Assembly: GCA_013399695.1 (NCBI GenBank)
Contig: VXAU01001689.1
Location: forward strand, 1 to 64,000
DNA from: Formicarius rufipectus
Taxonomy: Eukaryota > Chordata > Aves > Passeriformes > Formicariidae
Length of the DNA stretch: 64,000 nt
Reading direction: 5' to 3'
The notes under the pieces are model-generated. The model ran no database searches. It worked only from the letters and a program-made list of their open reading frames with translations, and had not been told where the DNA came from. Below, piece after piece: positions 46,179 to 59,089 of this stretch (position 1 is its first letter; each line of letters opens with the position of its first letter). The position numbers and the translations under genes were made by a program.

Positions 46179-48966
46179 CTGTTAACAACAGAGAAAACCA
46201 CCTCCTGAGCAGAGGCAAGAATGTTCTCCAGGCTGACTTGTATTTTGTAGGGTTTAACAGATTTTCTTTCACTTCAGATCACAGGTGAGAACAAAACACA
46301 GAGGGAAGAGGTGACAGCCATCCTTAGGTTGCAGCCTCTGCTGGAATACAAATAAAACTGTCTTCTACAAACAGCTCTCCAAAATAGCAGCTGCAAGTCC
46401 ATTTGCCAGGGGGTTCCCTTCACATCTAACAAAAGCCCAGCCTTATTTGGAACTCCAGAATCCATTTAAACTTTTAAAATGCTGTTCAGAGTTCTATATT
46501 CATGCAATTTTTAATAGAAAAACCACCCCCTGCAGGCTGGGGCAGAGGGGCTGGAAAGGTGGGAAATGCCCTGGAGGTGCTGTGATAACAGCAGAACATG
46601 AGCCCAGGTGGGCAAGGAGGACAAGGGCACCTGGGCTGTGCCAGCCATGGGCTGTCACAGCCCCAGGGCAGTGCCCATCCCTGTGCTGGCACTGCTGGGG
46701 CCCCTCGAGAGCTGTGCCCAGTTCTGGGCACTCCAGGCAGGAGAGACACAGAGGGACTGGAGCATGTGCAGGGAAGGGAACAGGGCTGGGAAGGGGCTGA
46801 AGCAGCAGGAGGAGCTGAGGGAGATGGGGGCGACTGGAGAAAAGGAGGCTCAGGGGGGATCTTCTGGCTCTGCAAGTCCCTGCCAGGAGGGGGGAGTTGG
46901 TGGGGTCGGGCTCTGCTCCAGGGAACAGGGACAGGAGCAGAGGGAATGACCAGGAGATGTTCAGGTGGGACAGCAGGAGGAATTTCTGCCTGGAAAGGGC
47001 AGTCAGGCCTTGGAAGGGGCTGCCCAGGGAGGTTTGGAGTGCCCATCCCTGGAGGTGTCCAAGGCAGGACTGGCCGTGGCACTCAGTGCTCTGGGCTGGG
47101 GACAAGGTGGGCATCGAGCACTGTGGGCTGGGAGGGCTTTTCCAGCCTCAGAGATTCCATAACTCCCAATAAAACAAACAGAGAAAGTGCTGGGTAAGAC
47201 TTCTGTGGTGCTGACATCAATATCTAGAACTGAGGGCTGACAGCAAAACAAAAAAAAATAACATTGTGCCTCCTCCAAAGAAAAAAAAAGAGCAGCCCTC
47301 TGTAAGAAAAAGATTCTCTTTATGCTACAACAAGACCAACTGACCTTCTAAGTAAGATCTATTAAAAACAGTTTGCTTTCTTGATCTTTGCTCATGTTTA
47401 GTTTTTTTTATTTAATCTGGGATGGGACAAAAAGCCTCACTTGTGTTCATCTGTCACACAAAGACACATTATCTACCAGCAAATGGATGTGACACCAGAT
47501 GGACTACTGGACAGTTTTCCAACCTCCTCTCCCTAGATTTGTCCTTATTTCTGGAGGTCACTCGTGGAGCAGGGCAGCACTTCCCTCTAGCAGAGCATTT
47601 TCTGCCAGTCCAAGCTGTTCCCAGGACAGTTCAATGAAGAGACAGATTAAAACAAAAGAACACACTTTTTTTCCCCCTGGCCAATATATTGGGGAACTCA
47701 CCAGTGCAAGACATCATAATGACAGGAAGTATCAGGATGTTCAACAGGGACTGGGTAAATTCCCAGAACATTCAGCAGCAGATACAAGCCCAATGTCTTC
47801 TCATACTGATTTCTGGAGTCCTTCCTGTGCTTCTTCCCTAAGCATCCCCACTTCCTGTAAATTCCTGTGCTAAGCTCCCCTTTGCAGCCCTCCTGTGCAG
47901 AAGTGGTGCTCTGTGTCCATGTGCCACTCCCTCAGCATGGACCACGGCTTTGGGAAACAGCCCCACAAATAGGCACTGAGAAGTAAAAACAACCAGTGCA
48001 GCCCCAGAAGAGTGACACTCTGGTGATGTTACCCAAGTGAGAATCCTTCCAGTGTTAGGTGGAAGCTGAAGGAGGCAGAGCAACAGAGTCCTAAGATGCT
48101 GAACCGGGACAGCAGCAGGATGCTGCTCCTGCTCAAGTAGCTCCTGAGGGGACACTCAGGAGTGGGAAACAGTAGCCAACCTTGTTCCTTCTGATGGGAA
48201 AGTGTGCAATAAACCTCTCTTTAATCCTCACAGGAAAAATAAACCACTGGAAGAAGAAACAAACCACACCTTAAAGACCTTAGGAAAGGCTGACAGTTCC
48301 AAAGTAGGGAATTACGTATAAACCCAGGATATCATAGATAATATTTTTTCTTTGCTTACTGACACAATTGTGTTTTCATTTTTAACTACCCCTCCATTCA
48401 TGGACCTTAGAGGGGAGGTCTGTCCCAAGGATTCTGATTCCATTCATACCTTACTCTACACAAACTCAACTCAACAGGAGCAGGAACATAAGAGGAACTC
48501 AAGGCTCCTTAAAGTTAATATTTTTTGCATTAAAGCCCATGAGAACTGGAACTCCCAAACTATCCAACCATGCAGTAACGTTCTTTTCATGACATCTTGC
48601 TATTCTTACAAAGTTCGCCCAAAATATCTGTGCAGCCAGCCCTGATGAAAACAAACTTGGAAGAAATCAGGGTTCCTTGAGGCGCCTTCTTGTTTCTCCC
48701 ACCCTCCCAAGAGGTGCAACCACATCCAGACAGGACATTCCTGAAATCTGAATGGCAAGGAATGTGTGCCAGGAAAAAAAATAATGGAATCAAAGAACAA
48801 ACCAAAGTGCAATTTCACATCTTGATGATCTTGGGGGTCCTTGTGCAACCTTAATGATTCTGTGACCTTTCTATGCCACAAAAAGCAGCAAAGGAGAAAC
48901 ATGCAGAGCAAAGAAATCCCCCTCCAAAGCCAAGGAATATTTGCAGACACTACACTGAGTTTGTAC
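46179..48966 (-). other. Intron between exons B and C (2.8 kb)
   Basis: A long plus-strand CR1 fragment (46555-47160) occupies the part nearest exon C. 47165-48966 is unique sequence with short A-runs near 47250-47290 and no recognised exon. Confidence 0.8.
46555..47160 (+). mobile_element. CR1 LINE 3' fragment (one of the longest)
   Basis: Starts around 'gatgcc..ggaggtgctgtga', continues 'ggagctgagggagatggggg', 'ggaatgaccaggagatgttc' and 'tggaggtgtccaaggcagga', and ends near 'ttccagcctcagagattcc'. Same subfamily as 58253-58772, 34675-35125 and 29295-29605. Confidence 0.92.
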
Positions 48967-49107
48967 CTTAAACACCGTGCTGGGCTCCTCGTTGAGGTTC
49001 ACTCGGGTCACGACACGTCCTGACTCTTCCTCCACATCAAAAATGCTGGCACTGTAGGGAAACTGGACAACATCCACCTTGTACCGCACCCGGCTTGCTG
49101 GAGTGCC
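48967..49107 (-). CDS. PCDH15: PCDH15-type exon B (middle of EC9), 141 nt, phase 0/0
   Basis: The exon encodes 47 residues, from GTPASRVRYKVD to EEPSTVFK, forming the central strands of cadherin repeat EC9. The segment SASIFDVEEESGRVVTRVNL is the usual 'F.v...tG.i.t...L' cadherin core. The position of the LDRE calcium motif is occupied by LNEEP, as PCDH15 has in this repeat. The acceptor (ccttgcag) is good. The donor gtacaa is weak because it lacks G at +5. Reading continues in phase into the next exon (LVIIAYDDGDP). Length and phase give a clean join on both sides. Confidence 0.94.
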
Positions 49108-49779
49108 CTGCAAGGCAAAAGCGAGGCAGCTGCAGCACTTCTGGGCCTCCAGACACCTCAGGAAGGCAGAAAGGCATGAAATGCAACGTGCTGGTAAGAC
49201 CAGCAGGAACAAAACTTGCTGTTTGTCATCCCCATGTTACTGAGCACTCCCCAAAATACCTTCAATTGACATTTGAGAGCTGCACAGCAAGAGACACAAC
49301 CAGAGGCTTGGAAAGACAAGAGCTGAGCCCCCATCTACTGAACCACTGACATTTGTAAAGAGGAGATGGGCATAGGTGAAGGTTGGTTAAAACACCTCTC
49401 AAAAATATTTGGACATGTCATATAACTCATTTAAGTCCACGGAACTTATCAGGAATACCAGAAATGGCAGTGTTGGGAAGGGATTTTAAGTGGCCCCATG
49501 AGGATCCCTCCTCACTGCTCTGAGCCTGTTTCCATGGCAGGGAACAAGCAGAGGCAACCCCTGGGTGTGTCACAAAGTGCCTGAGATGCCAAACCCAAGT
49601 GGGAATCAGAAGGGGATAACAGATGAATTTTTCAGTTCAGTAACGCCGTGGTTTTGAATAGAAGGCTGTTTGCCTGCTTTGACTGCCTTAACACCACCTG
49701 CCCAAAAAAGAAATGTTTATTGGAAAGAATGCAGTATCTCAAGGTGTCTGTTATATTCCAGAGATCCCATTCCAGGCAC

Positions 49780-50015
49780 CTCAGGGTCACAGGAACACTG
49801 AGGTTGGAAAAGACCCTTAAGGTCGCTGAGTCCAACCACTAACCCAGTAGCGCCAAGCCCACCACTGAAACAAGTTCCCAAGTGCCACATCTCCATGGTT
49901 TTTGAACACCTCCAGGGACAATGACTTCATAACATCCCTGGGCAGCCCCTTCCAACGCTTGACAACCCTTTCCAGGCAGAAATTTCTTCTGCTGTCCCAC
50001 CTGAACATCTCCTAG
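49780..50015 (-). mobile_element. CR1 LINE 3' fragment
   Basis: 'ggtcacaggaacactgaggt', 'ttcccaagtgccacatctcc' and 'ctgtcccacctgaacatctc'. Confidence 0.88.
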
Positions 50016-51844
50016 CTCCCACCAGCACAGGGATGGGCACTGCCCTGATGGAGATTCTCCTTAGCCTTCTTCTGGTTGCTGGTACAGAAGCATCTTTTAG
50101 TGTCATTTATGGCAGTAGCCAGAGAAGTTCTATCAGGTTTTTGGCTCTTTTCATTCCACACTCTCCAGGAAGCCCCTGGAGTGTTTTCCCTCTGCTCGGC
50201 TTTATTTCCAGCAGGCATCTGGTAAGTTGAAGTTCCCAAGAGAACAAGGACTTGGGATGGTGAGACTCTCCCCAGCTACTTGTGGGATGTTTCATCTGCC
50301 TCCTTGTCCTCCTTGGGTAGTTTAGCAGAGACTCTCACCAGGCCATCAGCTCTTCCTCCTGATTCTCTTGGCGCACCCATGTCTGAATGATGACTTCTCA
50401 GCAGACCAAAGTCTCTGTGTCCTGGATATGCAGAGACTTTTGGGACATTTCACCAACTTCAAACTACATTAATTACTACATATATTTGGGTGTAGGTTCA
50501 CAGAAGCACTTACAAACTCATGTCCAATCACTGACATGATTTCACTCAGTTAATGCCTCCGAGTGTGGATTTGACCTTTACATTGGATATAAACAGCCAA
50601 ACCATCAGAGCCCACACTTTCACTAATGGCAAACTAGTGATTTTCATGAGTATTCAATAATAGCTACAAAGCAGCTTTGCTCTTCTTGGGAACACATTCC
50701 ATGTCAGCCACTAAATACAAGGAACCAGGACATTTCCTTTTGTAAACAGTGATGGAAATGGCTCCAAAGTGGCTTCAGCTCACTAAGTCCCATCACCACT
50801 GTGCTGATCCTTTGACTGTGTCCTCTTGGAGCCCTGCAGGCAGGGCTTAGAGGCACAACCAGCACCTTTAATCACCCAGAACTGGGGCTGCCAGACTTGT
50901 TTTGGTGTTTAGCAAACTAATGTAAGAAGGATCCTGTTAAGAATTAAAAGCATTTCCCAGGCCCACGTGTGCTACTCCGGGAGAACAGGAGGAATTCCCA
51001 GACCAGGCCATAACAGAGGCCATTATCAGCTTTCCTCCTGGCATTCTCTGCTTCAGTCATTTTCCTCAACGTTCTAATTAAGAGCAAATTAGCTGCTCAA
51101 AGCCAGTCTATTTGGTCTCAGAGTAATGGTGCTCACATTTGCTTGGAAGACCAAGAGCTCTCATCATCATTAAACCTGCACACCTCAGGTAATTTGGTAT
51201 TGAACAAACAAAAACCTCATCAGGTTATTGTTCCTGATCTGACTGTCAAGTACACTTTGCTCCTGCCATTTCTGAAAAATAACAAAACAGGCACTTATTT
51301 TTTATTTACAATATTCTGGCACCAATGTAATTAGAGAAATCTCCAGAGAGATTTCCCAGGGAAGCAAGTTTTAATTATCTGAAATATTAATCATCTTTTG
51401 CCTCTGCTCTCAATTAATTTAGATACATTATGATGTCTCCAGCAAAACTTGAATATAGCAGATGATATTCTCAAGTAAACCACAGAGCAAGGATTGTGCT
51501 TGTCAGGAGCCAAGGCAAAGTTTCCCTGAGAATTCAAGATTAACAGGAAACTTTAAAAAAAGCTCATCCAACTTCAATTATTTCTTTCCTGCCTTGTTAT
51601 TCCATAAGTTCCCCTGTGCTCTGGGGAGACAACCTTCATTTGTGGCACAGCTGAAAGGGCTGAGCACGACCCCAATATTTGGGTTTGATGATCAGGATGC
51701 TCCTGGGACAGGGGCCATGGATGGGGCTGCAGGGAATTTGTGCTGCAATAAAGCCAGGGCAGATGGAGAACAGGGAAACACAATGATTTCTGTGTTTTCC
51801 TGGGCATTTCTCCAAGCAACTCAAGAGGAAGACAGGAATTGATA

Positions 51845-52285
51845 CTTCCTCTCTCCTGGAGAGGAAGGCTGGAGCCTCTCTGCTCTGGAAGAGGCTGGGA
51901 GAGCTGGTGGGGGGGTGGTTCACCTGGAGAAGAGAAGGCTCCAGGGAAACCTGAAACCCCCTTCCAGTGCCTAAAGGGGCTCCAGGACAGCTGGAAAAGG
52001 ACTTGGGACAAGGGATGGAGGGACAGGACACAGGGAATGGCTTCCCACTCATAGAGGGCAGGGTTAGATGGAATATTGGGAAGAAATCCTTCTCTGTGAG
52101 GGTGGGCAGGCCCTGGCACAGGTTGGGCAGAGAAGCTGTGGCTGCCCCATCCCTGGAAGTGTCCAAGGCCAGGATGGATGGGGCTTGGAGCAACCTGGGC
52201 TGGTGGAAGGTGTCCCTGCCCACGGCAAGGGGTGGCACTGGATGGGCTTTAAGATCCCTCCCAACCCATTCCATTCCATGATTCC
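51845..52285 (+). mobile_element. CR1 LINE 3' fragment with tail
   Basis: 'aagaggctgggagagctggt', 'cacctggagaagagaaggct', 'ggcagagaagctgtggctgc' and end 'ccattccatgattcc'. Confidence 0.93.
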
Positions 52286-55057
52286 AGGAGTGAAATGGAT
52301 AGCAGACACCCAAAACAAAATGACTTGGCTCAGAAAAGAAATGGGGAAAAACTGTATTTCACTTAGATTGGCAGTTGCCTGGTGGAGATCCCAGATGTGC
52401 CTCTGGTGAATGACCCGGATTTTATTCCCTAAGTATGGAATAGCAGCATAATGAAAACAGAGTTATTTACCAAGTCTCTCTGTACTCTCTGTCTGACTGA
52501 TGTCAAACAACTTCTGAGGTATTACACATAAAATGTGAAACTTGTGAGGAGAGTAATAAATTACCTCCACCCACAGACTTCAAAACAAATCATGATTTGC
52601 ATCATGAAGAGTTCATTAAGGCAAATTTTGCAAAGTAGTTCTATGACAAGAACTGAAAAGTGATGTTAACCCCAAAACTTACAGGGTTTTATAACATACT
52701 CAAAGGAACCATGAAAGATGCAGACCAGAGTAGGTGGATGACTGGTGGGTCCTACACCAGGTCTGGGCTGTGAATATTCACCCTAAGTTCATTCATAGAA
52801 ACTCAAAAGTTTGAAGCATTTTACTCCTTAGTAGGTAACTCAACAAAAGGACCCCAAATTCTGAATTACTAAAGCTAGAAATTCTGAATTATTAACTCTC
52901 CAAAGCTAAACAGAAACTTTTAAAGCCTTGAGATAAAATTGCTTGATGAACTCATGGAATTTGCAGCCTGTGTCTCATACCCAAATCTCCAGCAGGCACT
53001 ACGAAATTCAATAGCAAAGATCAAGTTCCGGACTGCCCAAAAATGTTTTTATCTCTAATTAAAACTCTGTGAACTCTCTAATTTAACATCCATCAACGTC
53101 TTTCTTTTAGTGGGTGCCTGTAAGACAATAAGGACAATTACTCTCAATTTGACAAAAGGAAAAGCTCATGAGGTGTTAAGAGAATGGATAAAGCATTAAA
53201 TGGGATATTCTGGAGCTCTGGAAGCTGCTGCTCATTAAAATTAGCAACAGTTGCATTCTAATTATGAAGGTTTTAGGCATCAGTTAAATTAGGAAAATCA
53301 CACACCTCCAACCTCAGATATCTGTTTCTTCCCACAGGGAACATTCACAAGTGGAAGATACACGGAGCTGCAAACAATTCACTGTGTGGAGATTTCATGG
53401 GGGGAGTTTTTTCCATAAAACCAGGCTACCCTTTCATCCACATCTCCCATAAATGAAGTACTGCTGGATTAACTGAAGGCCAAAGGCTCACTCTTGCCCC
53501 TTCTGGCTTTCTGAAAGCACACCACAGTCACTCAGGACAATTCCACACCTCCCTATGCAGTGAGTTTCTAAGCCATTTAGGACATTAGAATAGGAAATAC
53601 ACCTTGAAAACTGTGTCTCAGGTGGCTATCACACTCTGTCTTTCACCTGAATTCCTATCTATTTGCTTGAAACAGAGAGCCAACCAGCACTGACACCATT
53701 CACTCCTCCTTCCTACCCCAGACCTGCTCTTGGAAAATTCACATTCCCCTTATTTGCAGAGCAATCCCAGGCAGGTGCTGAGCACTTCCATTTGGAATCT
53801 CCAAACATTCATATTAATTTGACAATGCAGAGCCAAGCTAGGATTTGCTGAAGACAGTGGGAGTCTCTGAAGAGCTGATTAGGTCTTAAAAGCTTTTATT
53901 GCAGATGATGGACAAATCCAGCTGGACTTTTTTGCTGGGATGAGTTCAATGTGAAGATAGGAATACATCACTTGCAAAATAACAAGGGAAAAAATCGGGC
54001 TTGGATACTTCAAATTAGTGAGGTTCTTATTAGACCTGCCCTGATAATCAGGCAGATTTTAATTTTCTTAATAGACAACAGTTTCTTTTCCTGATCTGAT
54101 GAAACCGATGTATTGGCACTCTGCAAAGAAGATTCCAACAGGTTATAACACCCAAACCACACAAGTGAAATACTGATAACTAAAAAGATTCTATCCCTGA
54201 AGGCAAGTTTAGAGGAAGGTCCCTTTGCTGAACAGGAAAAGGCTGTGTGTGTTTTTAACTCCAATTTCTGTTGAATTCATATCAAATACTCTGTGACACC
54301 AGTTAATGTCAAAGCCAGCAGCAAATAATTAGAGATTTTCCAGTAGCACAAAACATTTAAACAGGTTGGCTCAGGCAGAAAAAGAAACAAAGCCATTTAT
54401 GCCTGATAATTTTTACTTTTAAAATAAAGCAGATGAGAGACAAAGCTCTCAGCCATTAGTTTGAAATAAACCCCCTTTCAAATCCTATTATAAAAGCTTT
54501 CCTCCATAGTTGGCTGACTTTTATGGCTATTGCTTTCATTTAATGCTTCAGGGCAGCTTCATTTTTAAGTCTTCATAAAAATACAACAAGTGTTCATGTG
54601 ATAGTGAGGGAGATGTTAGGAGGGAGTTCAGTAGGGTTTGGGGGTTTTTTAAATGAAAAAGTAAAGTAACTTTGCAGTGGAAATGCTGATTGCGCAGGAC
54701 TAAGAATTAGAAATATACATTAAGCAGCTCCAGAATATTTTGTTTCCTCCAAGGACTCAGTAGTCTTCAAAATTTAGATCCAGGGATTATGAAATGGAGC
54801 TTCTGTCAGAATGGGTAAACAGACACCAAAATATAACAGATAATATTAAATAAAAGCTGCACAAAGAAGAACTTAAAACCGACTTTCTAGCCGCAGTGGA
54901 CAATTACGTACTTTCTGTCCCCACTAACCTGCTTATGTAAAAATTTCCATGGCCTGGAAATTTGTCTCCTTGCCTGGTTTCATTGACCCTGAACACTCTT
55001 TTCTGTAGGTTTTTCTCACAGGACAGTGTGACAAATTTGCCAGGAGCAAATCCCTGT

Positions 55058-55195
55058 CCCTGGTGGTGTCCAAGGCCAGGCTGGACAGGGCTTGGAGCAA
55101 CCCCGGCTGGTGGGAGGTGTCCCTGCCCATGGCAGGGGGTGGGATGGGATGAGCTTTATGATCCCTTCCAATCTAAACCACTTCCGGACTCTGTG
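55058..55195 (+). mobile_element. CR1 LINE tail fragment
   Basis: 'gtgtccaaggccaggctgga' to 'ccacttccggactctgtga'. Confidence 0.9.
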
Positions 55196-55889
55196 AAGTC
55201 TACAGTGGTTCAAAGGGCAGAGACAGATCCACAGGACTGGGAGTAATGAACTGAATATTTCAGATTCCTACCATGGCAATCAAAAAAATCACTGTTCTGA
55301 CAGTCCTGCCCAGCCAGTTTCCCCTCTTTTCTACTGGCAGATCACTCTGATGTGACTCCACATGGGAGATGGGCACTCTTTCCTTCTGATGTCCCCCAGG
55401 AGTCTCCTTTTCCACTCTGCAACTCGCTGGCTATTGCAGCAAACGTTGGGAAGAGTAAGACATTCAGGAAAGGGGGCAGCAAAAGTTGTTCACAGAGTAG
55501 AATCAGACAGTGTTAAATCAAGCTAAAAATTGTTTTCCAGCAAATACCTTTGAGATGTGAGCAATCCAACCTCCCTTCCCTGCAAATCACTGGGTTAAAC
55601 AGTGACTGACATGGCCATGGAATCCTAGACCTGGAGTGCCCCCAGGAACAGGGAAGTGGGTTGGACAGAAGCACCAGACAGAGCACAAGGACAGTGGGAG
55701 CAAGAGTGCCTGCAAGACACAGAAACATGAGCCCTGACAGCCCTCAGAAGGGCCAGAGCAGGAAATTCCACAGTCTAGACATCTGCAAAGCTTCCAGAGA
55801 TGCATTCCCTTCCTTAGGCATAATGCTTCAGGTCCAGGAAAGCACCAGGAGTTGCGGGTACAAGCCTGATTAACTTCACATGTCCCTGG

Positions 55890-56032
55890 TCAGAGAATCA
55901 TGGAATGGTTTTGAAGAACCTACAAGACCATGGCATTCCAACCCTCTGCCATGGGCCAGGACACCTTCCAGCACGACTGGTTTTTCCAAGCCCTGGCCTT
56001 GGACTCTCCCAGGGATGGGGCAGCCACACCAG
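55890..56032 (-). mobile_element. CR1 LINE tail fragment
   Basis: 'agagaatcatggaatggttt' to 'ctcccagggatggggcagcc'. Confidence 0.88.
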
Positions 56033-56242
56033 ATCCTCACAGGAGCTGCAGTTTGTTACCTGTATAGCAACTTCCTGGCTTTTAAGACTCCCAGCATCTG
56101 CAGAGACACCTCAGGTTTGCCAGGAGCTCTGGCCAATCTCCTTCCCTGTGTCAAGATATTTCATATGGAAAGAGCTCCAGCAGTGGAGCAAACAGAGCAC
56201 AGGCCTCTAGCATCCCATGGAAAGGCTTCTCCCAGCAACACT

Positions 56243-56362
56243 GACCAGGTTGGATGGGGCTTGGAGCAACCTGGGCTGGTGGAAGGTGTCCCTACCCACG
56301 GCAGGGGGTAGCACTGGATGGGCTTCAAGGTCCCTTCCAACAAAAATCATCCTGCGGCTCTA
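56243..56362 (+). mobile_element. CR1 LINE tail fragment
   Basis: 'ccaggttggatggggcttgg' to 'gtcccttccaacaaaaatca'. It lies in inverted orientation to the copy 210 bp to its left. Confidence 0.9.
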
Positions 56363-57577
56363 CAGTTCCAAGATTAACCAAAAAAGATGCAGAGGGAGGA
56401 GAGCAGGACCTGCATCACCTTTCTGTCTCTCCCTCCAAATCAGGCCCCACCATCTCCACACTCCCTCTCAAATTGCCCAAGACTGCCCATTTAGGGACTC
56501 CTCTGTCCAATTCCTTTGTTCACGGTTCTAATGCTGCCTCTCTCCTCTCCTGTAACCCTGCAGCACTAGTCATTGCTAACCACTGTTAATTAGCTGCTAG
56601 TAATTACCTACTTGATGATGGCACTGGCTTTCCTACACTTTAAACAAACAACACCCCAGCTCTTCAGCTGTTCCAAACAGCCCTGAGTGCCTCCCAGGCG
56701 GGCAATATCCCACAGGCAGGGATCTTCTGCAGGGAATTTGCTGCCTCTCTGTGTCTGGGAGAGCAGGGCTGTCCTCACACAAACTCTGCTCTTGCATTTC
56801 TGCCCTTGGGGTGGGCAAAAAAATCACCACAGAGCAGATTTAGCTGATTTGTGTGAAAGCTTTCAATGTGAACGGCACATTCTCCCTCAGGATCGTTCTC
56901 CTTAATCTGCCAAACACTCACAATTAAAAATGAAACCTGGCTGGCAGAAGAGCTTTGGCTTTTCTTGTCCTCTGGGTATCATCTGGTCACTGATGTTCAT
57001 CACCCCCTGATTACAGGGATTGCCATTACCCTCCAGAAGAGCTGAGGAGTCAAGGATGTGTGCCCAGCCCTGTCAGTGCAGAGCTCCACCAAGGAACAGC
57101 AACCACAGCCTGTGACAGAAATAAGCTTTAACCCCCCAAACGAGTGCCCTGGGTTCAAATCCTGGGTTGGAGAGCTGTGCAGTTGCACACACACAGCCCT
57201 GGGATGGCTCACATGGCAAATGCACACTGGCTGTGAAATCAGAGCTGTGTTTGGTTTCCTCTCTGAGCTGCACAACTGGCCCAAAGACAGGCACAGCTGC
57301 CCTCCCTGCCTATTCCCTTATCCACCCACCCTGTGGAGCTGGATAAAGAGCTTTCCAAAAAGCTTCCTGACAGACAGGAGCTGCAGTCAGTGATTTTGCA
57401 GCTTCAGGGACCAGCCCTGTAAATGCAGCCCCTGTACAGAACAACCAAGGACAGGCTGGCATAAAACAGCTGTGGGAGTTCCTCCTCCCCAACATCTTTT
57501 GTGTGAAGGTACAGGCACTGAGGAGGGTTAGAGTTTTCCCCCTTGGGTGCAGAGTGTTAAAAGCCCTTTTTGCTTAC

Positions 57578-57694
57578 CGGAGGATCCTGATCCTCAGCTG
57601 AAACCGTGGTGATAACGGTGCCCTTGATGGCATCAGGAGCCACCATCCCCCTGTAGAGCTTTTGGCTGAAGACTGGTGAGTAATCATTCATGTC
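57578..57694 (-). CDS. PCDH15: PCDH15-type exon A (start of EC9), 117 nt, phase 0/0
   Basis: Most upstream coding exon visible. It is flanked by an acceptor (..tctgcag) and a donor (gtaagc) and encodes 39 residues in phase. It opens with DMNDYSPVF, the classical cadherin DxNDxxPxF inter-repeat calcium motif linking EC8 to EC9, then the first strands of EC9 (GMVAPDAIKGTVITTVSAEDQD), where AEDQD is the DxD-type calcium site. The order and wording match the EC9 start of vertebrate protocadherin-15, a single-pass adhesion protein of sensory hair-cell tip links. The earlier exons (EC1-EC8, signal peptide) must lie beyond the right edge, since no convincing exon was found between here and 64000. 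Exon ends are inferred from splice consensus and from phase agreement with the next exon. PCDH15 itself or a close paralogue are both possible. Confidence 0.93.
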
Positions 57695-58252
57695 CTGCAG
57701 AACACAACGGAGAGGTCAGTTCTGGAGTCCACGCCCAATTACAGACACGCTCACAAATGGTTCCGTAGAACTGTCCCCGACCACTCCTCCCAGGCTGGCA
57801 CCACGGGAGATGTCATGGTTAGATGCTGGTGGCTCTCAGCGACATGTTGCCCCAGGAGCCACCAATATTTAGAAGCTCAACCAGCATCAAAAGTTATTAA
57901 AAAACTATGATTAAAGAGGCATCTGCTAGGAGTGGGTTGTCAAAATTCACTCAAAGACTTGCAAAAATCTGATCTGTATGTTCCTTAAAAAAAAAAAATA
58001 AATTTCTAAATCACAATCCTTACCAAAAGAATTTATTTCCATTTTTTTATCCTTTTGAGCCACCTTCCTAGCTGGAATATTCCTGAAAATAGATTTATTC
58101 ATTTTCCATGCTGCTCTTGGTATCATTTGGAGCACATGGAGAACACAGATTACATTTTCAGGGTTTTGTTTGCAGAACAAATAAGAGTCGTCACACACCC
58201 TCAGGGGTGACTTTGCTGATCCACAAAGGAAGAAAAGACTCTTTTCCCCTTC

Positions 58253-58772
58253 ACAGAATCATCCAGGTTGGAAAATCCCTCCCATCCCACGGAGCCCACC
58301 CTGTGCCCAATGCCCAGCTTGTCCCCAGCTCAGAGCACTGAGACCCATGGCCAGTCCTGCCATGGCCAGTCCTGCATGTCCAGGGCTGGGCACTCCAAAC
58401 CTCCCTGGACAACCCCTTCCAAGGCCTGACCACCCTTTCCATGAAGAAGTTCCTCCCCATGTCCCACCTGAACATCTCCTGGTCATTCCCTCTGCTCCTG
58501 TCCTTGTTCCCTGGGAGCAGAGCCCGACCCCACCGACTCCTCCCTCCTGGCAGGGACTTGCAGAGCCAGAAGGTCCCCCCCTGAGCCTCCTTCTCTCCAG
58601 GGTGAGCCCCCCCAGCTCCCTCAGCCCCTCCTGCTGCTCCAGCCCCTTCCCAGCCCCGTTCCCTTTCCTGCACACACTCCAGTCCCTCTGTGTCTCTCCT
58701 GCTGGGAGTGCCCAGAACTGGGCACAGCTCTCGAGGGGTGTCAGCAGTGCCAGCACAGGGATGGGCAATTCT
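58253..58772 (-). mobile_element. CR1 LINE 3' fragment (long)
   Basis: 'cacagaatcatccaggttgg', 'cactccaaacctccctggac' and 'tcctgctgggagtgcccaga'. A short 'ccatggccagtcctgc' direct repeat lies inside at about 58346-58378. Confidence 0.92.
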
Positions 58773-59089
58773 AAGCACGAGAGCATCCAGACAGAATCAT
58801 TTCAGAAAAAAAAACATCCAAATTCAAAAGTAGCACTTCTGCATAGATTTACAGGTACTGAATCTAAGAATTTCTGCATCTTGATCTGTTTGTCAGAAAA
58901 TAATTTAATTCATCAGAGGATTTAATACTCATGTCTATTTTACATAAACACTCTTGTTTCTCAGGACTCTTCAAAGTGACCTGGTGCCTGGGAAATGTGC
59001 TTTGCTCATTCTGCTTCCAAAAACTCCACCCTGGAGCAATCTGTTGCTGTGGCAAAGGAACCCCCATCAGGCAGCAACCCCACACTGTA

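Larger units (their letters stand above)
49108..57577 (-). other. Intron between exons A and B (8.5 kb)
   Basis: CR1 fragments lie at 49780-50015, 51845-52285, 55058-55195, 55890-56032 and 56243-56362. The stretches 49110-49775, 50020-51840, 52290-55055 (2.7 kb of AT-rich sequence without CR1), 55200-55885 and 56365-57577 hold no recognisable gene or element. Confidence 0.8.

Noticed and set aside
46598..47197. 199-codon plus-strand ORF and the overlapping opposite-strand ORFs
   Set aside because: All fall in one long CR1 fragment and have no protein-like conservation.
51636..52313. 225-codon minus-strand ORF
   Set aside because: Antisense reading of a CR1 3' fragment; its peptide (e.g. HPLPWAGTPSTSPGCSKP) recurs at many other CR1 copies in the window.
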